A DNA stretch of 21,019 nucleotides from Microcaldota archaeon (GTDB lineage Archaea > Iainarchaeota > Iainarchaeia > JAADDC01). The position numbers and the translations under genes were made by a program. The DNA is taken from NCBI GenBank assembly GCA_027074515.1, contig JALTCQ010000111.1, positions 1 through 21,019 on the forward strand, in the 5' to 3' direction. Shown here one piece after another: positions 13,569-20,104 of the stretch (its first letter is position 1; each line of letters opens with the position of its first letter). Below the pieces are notes generated by a model, which saw nothing but the letters and a program-made list of their open reading frames with translations, searched no databases and was not told the origin of the DNA.

Positions 13569-14945
13569 TCACTTCGCTTTCTTAACCACTGGGATCTCGT
13601 GGAACTCCTTGGGCATGTAGGGGTGCAGGACATTTGGAATCCGCACCACCTCGTTCTCCGGGTCGTAGTGGTTCTCAAGAATTGCCAGCATGACGCGCTG
13701 TGCCGCCAGAGCCGTGCTGTTCAGGGTGTGCACGTAGTCCGTCTTTCCGTCCTTCCTGCGGTAGCGTATGTTTGCCCTCCTCGCCTGCCAGGCAAGGCAG
13801 TTCGAGCAGGACACCACCTCGCGGTACCTGCCCTGACCTGGATACCACGCCTCTATGTCGTGCTTGCGCGCCGCCACCATCCCCAGGTCCCCAGACGAAA
13901 TCTCAACCACGCGGTAGGGTATTTCCAGCTTCTGAAGGAGTTCCTCGGCGTTGTTCTGGAGGAACTCAAACTCCTTCCAAGAGTCCTCAGGATAAACGTA
14001 GGAGAACTGCTCAATCTTGTGGAACTGGTGCACGCGGAAGATGCCCTTTGTATCCTTGCCGTGGGATCCCGCCTCCTTTCTGAAACAGGGGGACCAGCCG
14101 GCGTACCGCTTGGGAAGCTCCCCCACCTCGAAGATCTCGTCCATGTGGTAGCCAAGAATCGCGTGCTCAGCGGTGGGGATCAGGTAGAGGTCTTCGCCTT
14201 CGATCTTGTATATGACGTCCTCAAAGTCAGTAAAGTACGTTGCAGCCTCCTCCACGCGCCTGCGCATCATGTAGGGCGGTATGATCGGCTCGAAACCCTT
14301 CTTCATGAGTTCCTCCAAGCCCCAGCGCGCCAGAGCAAGGTCCAAGAACACCAAAGCCTTCTTCTCATAGTAAAACCTGCTCCCGGACGTCTTCCCCGCA
14401 CGCTCCGTGTCTGCCACGTCGAGCATTTCAATGAGATCGTAGTGGTGGGGCGGCTGCCAGTCGATGACCTCGTGCTCCACGTCAAAGCCGTCCGTTTCTT
14501 CCTCGAACTGGTCGACATACTTCCTCCAAACCCTTGGCTTCCCCCAGAACTTTATGGGCTTGTTGTAGGAGTCGTCTGGAGCAATGATCACTGCGGGGTG
14601 CAGGAAGTTCGGCAAGAGGCGGAGCTTTTCGTCAATCATGCCCTTCAGTTCTGCTTCCCTCTTCTCGAGTGCCTCAATCTTCTCGTCCAGCATCTTTGCC
14701 TCCTTCTTAAGCTCCTCTGCAGCATCCTTTTTCCCTTCCTTGAACATCTTCCCGATTTCCTTGGATATCTTGTTCCTCTGCGCGCGGAGATCGTTTAGTT
14801 CCTTGAGCAGACTCCTCCACTCCGCATCAAGGCGTTCTATCTCATCCACAACAGGGATTAGTTCATCTAGATACCGCTTCTTCAGCGTTTCCACTACTTC
14901 CTCTTTCCTCTGCCTAATGTCATCTAAGCTCAGCAAGTCTTTCAC
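13569..14945 (-). CDS. serS: Seryl-tRNA synthetase
   Basis: 458 residues from GTG 14945. It is a class II synthetase that charges tRNA-Ser. An N-terminal long antiparallel coiled coil (about residues 25-110, rich in KEL/EEL/KK heptads) binds the tRNA variable arm. The catalytic core shows motif 2 (FRKEAGSHGKDTKGIFRVHQFHKIE) and EVVSCSNCLAWQARRANIRYR, with the C-terminal motif 3 segment TLNSTALAAQRVMLAILENH. It is the standard, not the methanogen-specific, SerRS. The start is uncertain. TTG 14936 follows a near-perfect GGAGGTGA by 5 nt and aligns with typical MLxLxxIR beginnings. GTG 14945 lies 27 nt from the TATA-like box and fits the near-leaderless pattern. TTG 14954 is less likely. Confidence 0.93.
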   Translation of the reverse strand: MKDLLSLDDIRQRKEEVVETLKKRYLDELIPVVDEIERLDAEWRSLLKELNDLRAQRNKISKEIGKMFKEGKKDAAEELKKEAKMLDEKIEALEKREAELKGMIDEKLRLLPNFLHPAVIIAPDDSYNKPIKFWGKPRVWRKYVDQFEEETDGFDVEHEVIDWQPPHHYDLIEMLDVADTERAGKTSGSRFYYEKKALVFLDLALARWGLEELMKKGFEPIIPPYMMRRRVEEAATYFTDFEDVIYKIEGEDLYLIPTAEHAILGYHMDEIFEVGELPKRYAGWSPCFRKEAGSHGKDTKGIFRVHQFHKIEQFSYVYPEDSWKEFEFLQNNAEELLQKLEIPYRVVEISSGDLGMVAARKHDIEAWYPGQGRYREVVSCSNCLAWQARRANIRYRRKDGKTDYVHTLNSTALAAQRVMLAILENHYDPENEVVRIPNVLHPYMPKEFHEIPVVKKAK

Positions 14946-14968
14946 CTCCAACAACTAGGGCGAAGAGA

Positions 14969-14975
14969 GAATAAG
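14969..14975 (-). promoter_or_regulatory. TATA-like box and Shine-Dalgarno region of serS
   Basis: CTTATTC is centred at 14972, predicting a start near 14947. The sequence GGAGGTGA (14942-14949) overlaps the predicted start of the transcript, so initiation may be at GTG 14945 (leaderless-like) or TTG 14936 (with a very short leader). Confidence 0.4.
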
Positions 14976-15037
14976 TCCTATGCGTGTTCAGGATTGGTAC
15001 GGCATCGCCCTCCATAGAAGAAGGGGAAATGTGGTTT

Positions 15038-16864
15038 TTATATCTTGACTATCCGCACTGGCACTGTCTTGAACGCGGGAATCTTTGTATCCGGATCGAG
15101 ATCCAGTGATGTTAAAACGTTTACGGGGACGTCATGAGAGTGGAAGGTCGTGGCCACTGCACCCTCCGGCATGGTCTCTGAGGCCTGAACGGAAATTTCA
15201 ACGGCTCCGACAGGAGATTCAAGACGCACCACGTCCCCGTCCTTCAACGCCTCACGTTCCATATCCTTGGGGTTCATCCAGAGAACGTTCTTCGGTGCCA
15301 TCGCCCGGAGCCGATCAGAGGTCATCGTCAGGTCGCCTGTGTTGAATTGAGACATTCTCCTGGCGGTAAAAAGCGTGTATGGGTATCCTGGGTGCTCAAC
15401 AACTCGTGGATTCAGCGGACAGAATCGCTTCTTACGTACGCCCTTCTCCGCAAAGACGTCTTCGCCAGAATAAACGAGCTCAGGGTCTATGTGCATGTAT
15501 CCGTCCACAGTCGTGGTGATTTCATAAAACACATCCTTGGGACTCCGGTACTTCCAGTCTTCCCCCATCTGCCTTGCCAGATCTTGCAAGAACGCCCATT
15601 CCTGCCTCGCCTCGCCAGGGGGAGCAACGACACGCCTCACGTATCGAACCCTCCTCTCCCCGATGGTCACGGTGCCCTCACGCTCGTAAAGCAGGGGCGT
15701 CGGGAGAACCACATCCGCAAATTCAGTGGTATCGTTGAAGTAAGGCGTGGCCTGGACAACGAACATGCGCTCAAGGTTCCTCCAGACGAGGCGCAGGTGC
15801 GGCATGGACCGAGCGGGGTTGAATATGCTCGTGAAAAAGAAGTCCACTGGCTTCGTGGTGAGGAACTCAGTGAGGGCTAGCCCGTATTTCGGTGCGATTC
15901 CAACGTCGCCAGCTCCCTGTATGTTGATCTTCCCTCTCTCCGTGATGATCTTCCCGTTCTTGAGCAGGGCGATGCTCGTTAAAGCCTTCACGGCGTCCGT
16001 CCCGTGGTACGTCTGCGTGTACTTCATCCCGTGCATCACACCAATGCGCTCAGCGGAGTAAATCGCTTCCGCAAGCTCCACGATCCTCTCCTTTGGTACA
16101 CCGGCAATCTGGGAAACGGTCTCCGCATCGAAGGGCGCCACGGAATGCTTCAACTCCCCAAAGCCCTCTATATCGGAGCGCACGCCTTTTTCATAAATCA
16201 AATAATGCAGGATCCCCATGACAACGTAGATCATTCGTCCAGGCTTCGTGATAACCTTGTAATCCGCGAACTTTCCCGTTTCATTCTCCCACGTGTTTAT
16301 GCAGGCCAGTTTCAGGCCTTTGGATCTTGCAGCGACGATTTTCGAGAAAACGGTGGGATAGTTGCTCGCGGGGTTCGTCCCAACGACAAGCAAAAGATCC
16401 AAGGAGTAAATATCGTTTTCGTAGTCAGGAGAGGCGGGAACGCCGAGCATATCGTTATACGCCTTGACTGTGGGGGCGTGGCAGAGGCGCGCGCACGAAT
16501 CCACGTTGTCAGAACCGATAACCTCGCGGGCAAACTTCTGGATGATGTAGTTATCCTCGTTTGTGATCTCTCCACTGCCTGCCCACCCCGTCCGTTCGGG
16601 AGCTGTGTTTTCAAGCCGATCTTGAATAAGATCTAAAGCGTACTCCCAAGAAACTCGCGAAAATTCACCGTCAGCCTCGCGGACGAGGGGTTCCATGACC
16701 CTTTTGGGCTGGAGTGTGTGGATCGAAAGCCCCTTTACGCACGGCTTGCCCTCCGAAACAGGATCGTCAGGATCTGGGAGGATGTTCACGATTTTATTAT
16801 CATCCACAACGTACCGCAGCCGACAGCCCGCACCGCAGAAGATACAGGTAGATTTGACGATCAT
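15038..16864 (-). CDS. fdhA: Formate dehydrogenase-type molybdopterin oxidoreductase, catalytic subunit (Cys type)
   Basis: 608 residues from ATG 16864. It is a bis-pterin (Mo or W) enzyme expected to oxidise formate to CO2 or reduce CO2. The N-terminal [4Fe-4S] ligands are Cys7, Cys10, Cys14 and Cys42, with the electron-path Lys44 (CVKG). The metal ligand and catalytic base are Cys128-His129 in ARLCHAPTV, and Arg310 in ERGKINIQGAGDVG matches the substrate-site Arg. These mirror E. coli FDH-H residues C8, C11, C15, C42, K44, U140, H141 and R333. The C-terminal pterin-capping barrel starts near ARRMSQFNTG. The open frame extends upstream through the tRNA. The TATA box CTTTTTATTA, centred 25.5 nt from ATG 16864, fixes the start. 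No electron-transfer, hydrogenase or maturation genes are adjacent. A related oxidoreductase activity is possible. Confidence 0.88.
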   Translation of the reverse strand: MIVKSTCIFCGAGCRLRYVVDDNKIVNILPDPDDPVSEGKPCVKGLSIHTLQPKRVMEPLVREADGEFSRVSWEYALDLIQDRLENTAPERTGWAGSGEITNEDNYIIQKFAREVIGSDNVDSCARLCHAPTVKAYNDMLGVPASPDYENDIYSLDLLLVVGTNPASNYPTVFSKIVAARSKGLKLACINTWENETGKFADYKVITKPGRMIYVVMGILHYLIYEKGVRSDIEGFGELKHSVAPFDAETVSQIAGVPKERIVELAEAIYSAERIGVMHGMKYTQTYHGTDAVKALTSIALLKNGKIITERGKINIQGAGDVGIAPKYGLALTEFLTTKPVDFFFTSIFNPARSMPHLRLVWRNLERMFVVQATPYFNDTTEFADVVLPTPLLYEREGTVTIGERRVRYVRRVVAPPGEARQEWAFLQDLARQMGEDWKYRSPKDVFYEITTTVDGYMHIDPELVYSGEDVFAEKGVRKKRFCPLNPRVVEHPGYPYTLFTARRMSQFNTGDLTMTSDRLRAMAPKNVLWMNPKDMEREALKDGDVVRLESPVGAVEISVQASETMPEGAVATTFHSHDVPVNVLTSLDLDPDTKIPAFKTVPVRIVKI

Positions 16865-16884
16865 GATCTCAAAACGCGCCAGCA

Positions 16885-16894
16885 TAATAAAAAG
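16885..16894 (-). promoter_or_regulatory. TATA box of fdhA
   Basis: CTTTTTATTA on the minus strand is centred 25.5 nt upstream of ATG 16864. This makes the upstream in-frame ATGs, which lie on or before the box, unlikely starts. Confidence 0.6.
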
Positions 16895-16998
16895 AAGGTG
16901 GTGCCATTGTAACCAGATTTCCGTGGATACTAACCGCAAACGTTGACGTGAAGCAACCACATATGCCCCTGCGTGCTGCGCATGGCAGCACATTGTGC

Positions 16999-17018
16999 GT
17001 CTGGTCGGAAGACCAGAC
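16999..17018 (-). repeat. Palindromic element P, copy 3
   Basis: The same 8-bp stem and TTCC loop as 2971-2990, located downstream of tRNA-Leu(CAA) in that gene's orientation and followed by GCACAATG. Confidence 0.9.
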
Positions 17019-17047
17019 CCGCGGCTCGCTGGCCGCGTATCGGCTGA

Positions 17048-17131
17048 TGCGGGGGCGGGGATTCGAACCCCGGAAGGCACTAAGCCAGCGGATCTTGAGT
17101 CCGCCCCCTTTGGCCGCTCGGGCACCCCCGC
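17048..17131 (-). tRNA. tRNA-Leu (anticodon CAA)
   Basis: 84 nt with discriminator A (17048 on plus is T) and no encoded CCA. The acceptor stem is GCGGGGG/CCCCCGC, identical to the CAG isoacceptor. The anticodon stem is GCGGA/TCCGC with loop CTCAAGA, giving anticodon CAA, which reads UUG Leu. There is a long class II variable arm. The T arm is CGGGG-TTCGAAT-CCCCG. Relative to the CAG tRNA, two stem positions change as compensated pairs. No intron is present. Confidence 0.95.
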
Positions 17132-17197
17132 AACCGATCCTCGGTTGACGCGGAGCTAACTGGGGATCCACGATCCCCAATTATGCCCCCATTGTGC

Positions 17198-17217
17198 GTC
17201 TGGTCGGAAGACCAGAC
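17198..17217 (-). repeat. Palindromic element P, copy 4
   Basis: The same 20-nt element, upstream of tRNA-Leu(CAA) in its orientation and followed by GCACAATG. It is 199 nt from copy 3, matching the spacing in block A. Confidence 0.9.
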
Positions 17218-17229
17218 CCTCGTCAGCGC

Positions 17230-17246
17230 CGGCCGATGTTCGGCCG
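17230..17246 (-). repeat. Hairpin abutting copy B, positional analogue of 2945-2961
   Basis: CGGCCGA pairs with TCGGCCG around a 3-nt loop. It has the same stem length, loop length and position relative to the 262-bp block as the hairpin at 2945-2961, but an unrelated sequence. The rest of 17247-17331 holds only the antiporter promoter. Confidence 0.7.
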
Positions 17247-17300
17247 AGCGTCAACCGATGTAGCTGCCAAGGCCTGCGCGTAATACCAATGCAAGGGAAG

Positions 17301-17309
17301 TTTTTTATT
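17301..17309 (+). promoter_or_regulatory. TATA box of the CPA2 antiporter gene
   Basis: TTTTTTATT is centred about 26 nt before ATG 17332, predicting leaderless transcription. Confidence 0.55.
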
Positions 17310-17331
17310 CCGCCGCGTCGTTGTTTTTGCG

Positions 17332-19116
17332 ATGGAATCCACCTCTCTGAACGCTTCATTCTTTCAGCTGGGGATTCTCCTGTTTACTTCACTACTACTC
17401 GGTAGTATCCTTTCCATGTTCGGGCTTCCGGCGGTCATAGGATACCTTCTGTCTGGTCTGGGGCTCGGACCATACGGCATGGGCATCGTGACGGACAAGG
17501 TGCTCATAAACTACCTCTCCGAGCTCGGGGTCTTTCTACTCCTCTTCTACATGGGACTGGAGATCAGCCTGAAGAAGTTCAGTAAGGCAGGAACGTACGC
17601 TCTGTTCTTGGCGCCCGTAAAGATCGGTGTGGGGTTTGCCCTGGGTTTCCTCGTGATGAAGGCGCTTGGATACCCCAGCATGGTCGCTATCGTGTTTGGT
17701 GCTGCCCTTGCAGTGTCATCAACGGCCATAATCTCCCAAATAATCATAGAAAACCACTGGCAAGAGGCGCTGGAATCCCAGATCGCTCTTGCCATGCTCA
17801 TACTGGAAGATATCTTCTCTGTGTTCGTCATTGGATACATACTGGGCGCGCAGGGGAACGTATCAGTGGGCAAGATCATACTGAACTCCGCCGTGGTCCT
17901 GTTCATCCTCTTTGCCATTGGAAACAGACTATCGCGGCGGCTCCTGGCAGCAATCGAAAAATTCGGCAAGCCAGAACACTTCACACTCTACGCATTTGCC
18001 CTCTTGCTCATATTCGCATACGGTGTTAGCTATTTGGGAATGTCTCCGCTGCTGGGTGCGTTCTTCGCGGGAATGCTCCTGTCAGAGACGGCGAACGCGA
18101 AGAAAATAGAGGACGAGCTTGGGAGCCTGAGAAAGCTGTTCGTCATCATATTCTTCACGTCGCTGGGGCTGAAATACCAGATATCCTTTGGCCCAATGGC
18201 GTGGATTCTGGCGGGAATCGGCCTCCTCGTATTTTTGGTTCAGAGAATCGTGCTCCTCGTTACTGCGCCGTTCTTCGGCGTGACTCCCAAAAAATCCGCG
18301 AAGCTCTCACTCCTCCTCCTACCCGCAGGTGAGTTCGCCCTTTTCATGGCAGCAACCGTGCAAAAAATACCGCTAAACGACCCGCAGACGCTCAAATACT
18401 TCCACATAACAGCTACACAGGCAACGAAAATCGTGGCACTTGCGCCGGACCTAATGGGAGCCACGTTTATACTGATCGTTGTAACCACGATCCTCGCAGG
18501 GGTCCTGTTGAGACGGGGAGACGAGCTGGCGGAGGAATTGGTAAACTACGTACCTTCTTGGATACTGCAACTATCTGAACAGCTCAAGCCATACCTGACC
18601 GCAATGAGCGCCGCGCAGAGGGGGATTGTTGGCACAAAAGCCGTGGAGAAGAAAACAGAAAGAATTGTGGAGTACACGCTGGCGCTCATAGCAATCGCGT
18701 ACATTACAGGCTATGCGATGACAGAATACCCCGCCCACGGACTGCAAATAGCAATATTTGGATTCATTTTGGCTGCATATCCCCTTGCAAGCATAACAAT
18801 GGCCACATACGCAATCATGTACCACTACGCGGAAGAAATCACGAGATACTCGCCACTACCAGCCGAGTTAAGCAAGAGTTTGGCGAAGAACCTCGCATAC
18901 GTGATGGTGGGGATTACCATATTCTTGATAGGGCTACTCTCTCTTGCAGTGGGCCAGGGGCTGTCCGTGGTGACGTTCTGGGCAGTAGCGGCGCTTCTAC
19001 TCACCGCATCTGTGGGTCTCGCCGCCTACGGTATCGCGCAGATGCTAAAAATGTTCATGCTACCCCTTACTGAGCTCACTAAAACCACGCGTCCAAGGAA
19101 GTCTGCGCACCGCTAG
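17332..19116 (+). CDS. CPA2-family monovalent cation/proton antiporter with extra C-terminal membrane domain
   Basis: 594 residues. The first ~395 form a KefB/NapA-like transport domain: GLPAVIGYLLSGLGLGPYGMG (31-51), GAALAVSSTAIISQII (123-138), LILEDIFSVFVIGYILG with the ion-site acidic pair Glu159-Asp160, MSPLLGAFFAGMLLSE (237-251) and LPAGEFALFMAA (330-341). This suits exchange of Na+ or K+ for H+ across the membrane. The usual cytoplasmic TrkA-N/RCK domain is absent. A charged linker (about 398-445) leads to four more hydrophobic helices (about 446-463, 470-495, 522-542 and 548-572) and a basic tail. I do not recognise that domain. The leaderless start is supported by a TATA box. The 3' end overlaps fen by 38 bp on the other strand. 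The transported ion is not assigned. Confidence 0.85.
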   Translation: MESTSLNASFFQLGILLFTSLLLGSILSMFGLPAVIGYLLSGLGLGPYGMGIVTDKVLINYLSELGVFLLLFYMGLEISLKKFSKAGTYALFLAPVKIGVGFALGFLVMKALGYPSMVAIVFGAALAVSSTAIISQIIIENHWQEALESQIALAMLILEDIFSVFVIGYILGAQGNVSVGKIILNSAVVLFILFAIGNRLSRRLLAAIEKFGKPEHFTLYAFALLLIFAYGVSYLGMSPLLGAFFAGMLLSETANAKKIEDELGSLRKLFVIIFFTSLGLKYQISFGPMAWILAGIGLLVFLVQRIVLLVTAPFFGVTPKKSAKLSLLLLPAGEFALFMAATVQKIPLNDPQTLKYFHITATQATKIVALAPDLMGATFILIVVTTILAGVLLRRGDELAEELVNYVPSWILQLSEQLKPYLTAMSAAQRGIVGTKAVEKKTERIVEYTLALIAIAYITGYAMTEYPAHGLQIAIFGFILAAYPLASITMATYAIMYHYAEEITRYSPLPAELSKSLAKNLAYVMVGITIFLIGLLSLAVGQGLSVVTFWAVAALLLTASVGLAAYGIAQMLKMFMLPLTELTKTTRPRKSAHR

Positions 19117-20104
19117 CGGGCGAGTTCTCGATTAACCGCTGAACGGCGCGGTGCACACGATCTGGCGAGAAATCGTGCTCTTCGACCAATATTTCGTAGA
19201 TCTTCTGCTCATCAGGTTTCTTAAAGCGAATAGAGTAATCGTCGGTGATGGGAGGGTTCAGGAACAACTCTTCCACAGCTCTCCAATCGAAATCGGGCTC
19301 GTAAGACAGGGAGCGGAAGATATCCTCCAGCGAATCGTGCTCCTTTACAAGGGCAAGGGCGCGCTTCGGGCCAACCCCTGGCACCTTGTCGTTGAAATCT
19401 GTGCCTATGAGGATACCGATCCATATGAGCTTCCTACGGCCAATTCCGAGGTGCTCCAGAACTTCGTCCAGGATCAAGAGCTCTGGGTGAACAGGAACGT
19501 AAACGTCCTTGCCCGGTAACTTCCTTCGGCCCTCGATTGCAAGATTTCTGACGAGACGCGGCGCCCCAAAGAGCAGGGAGTCGTAATCCTGGGATCCAGA
19601 GGCCCACACGTCACCCTTTGCAGCCATATGAGCTGCCTGAGCCTCTCCCTCGGAGGGCGCCTGGACGTAGGGAATGCCCATGGCATCAAGCAGGGCCTTG
19701 GCATCGCCCACCATCTCTGCCGCTAGGCGCGTCGCTGCCTGCCCATACTTCCTCGCCTCCTCCACGTTTCCCGAAGCAAGCGCTTTCTCCCACCGTTCCC
19801 TTGCCTTCTCACGAACCTCCTTGCGCCTCTCGAGGGTTTTCTCCTTCAGCTCAGGGGGCTTCCCATCAAACACGTAAACGGGACGGACGCCCTTCTCCAC
19901 CATACGAATAGTCCTGTAAAAAAGACCAGAGAGGTGTGACGTGACCCGTCCCTGCCGATCCATGAGCGGCGTGCCGTCAGGCTGGCGAATAGCAGCAAGA
20001 AACTGGTATAGAGCGTTATATGCGTCCAGCGCGATGGTCTTGGACTTGAGTGCATCGTAGTCTATCTCGTGCTTGACGACGAGGTCCCCTATCTGAACGC
20101 CCAT
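19079..20104 (-). CDS. fen: Flap endonuclease 1 (FEN1)
   Basis: 341 residues. It is a structure-specific 5' nuclease for Okazaki-fragment flap removal and base-excision repair. The start MGVQIGDLV is the canonical N terminus. All metal-binding carboxylates are present at the standard archaeal positions: Asp27, Asp80, Glu152, Glu154, Asp173, Asp175 and Asp236. The helical-arch region (about 85-130) is rich in Lys/Arg. The last eight residues QTSLDAWF form a PIP box for PCNA binding. ATG 20104 is chosen over GTG 20107 because the family begins MGV. It shares one base with the stop of the upstream PAN gene (TGATG), so translation is probably coupled. It converges with the antiporter gene with a 38-bp overlap. 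Confidence 0.96.
   Translation of the reverse strand: MGVQIGDLVVKHEIDYDALKSKTIALDAYNALYQFLAAIRQPDGTPLMDRQGRVTSHLSGLFYRTIRMVEKGVRPVYVFDGKPPELKEKTLERRKEVREKARERWEKALASGNVEEARKYGQAATRLAAEMVGDAKALLDAMGIPYVQAPSEGEAQAAHMAAKGDVWASGSQDYDSLLFGAPRLVRNLAIEGRRKLPGKDVYVPVHPELLILDEVLEHLGIGRRKLIWIGILIGTDFNDKVPGVGPKRALALVKEHDSLEDIFRSLSYEPDFDWRAVEELFLNPPITDDYSIRFKKPDEQKIYEILVEEHDFSPDRVHRAVQRLIENSPASGAQTSLDAWF

Larger units (their letters stand above)
16966..17227 (-). repeat. 262-bp tRNA-Leu block, copy B (inverted repeat of 2961-3222)
   Basis: The reverse complement aligns without gaps to 2961-3222: 6 differences in 178 flanking nt and 8 in the 84-nt tRNA. All the small palindromes of copy A are present, and a changed base falls in a loop at 17169-17171. 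In the CGCGGC-type hairpin downstream of the tRNA, two adjacent changes shorten the stem from 7 to 6 bp. Similarity ends abruptly at both sides. Confidence 0.9.

Noticed and set aside
16865..17125. An in-frame N-terminal extension of the formate dehydrogenase by 87 residues
   Set aside because: It runs through the tRNA-Leu(CAA) and the palindromes. A TATA box for ATG 16864 lies inside it, and the [4Fe-4S] motif begins right after ATG 16864.
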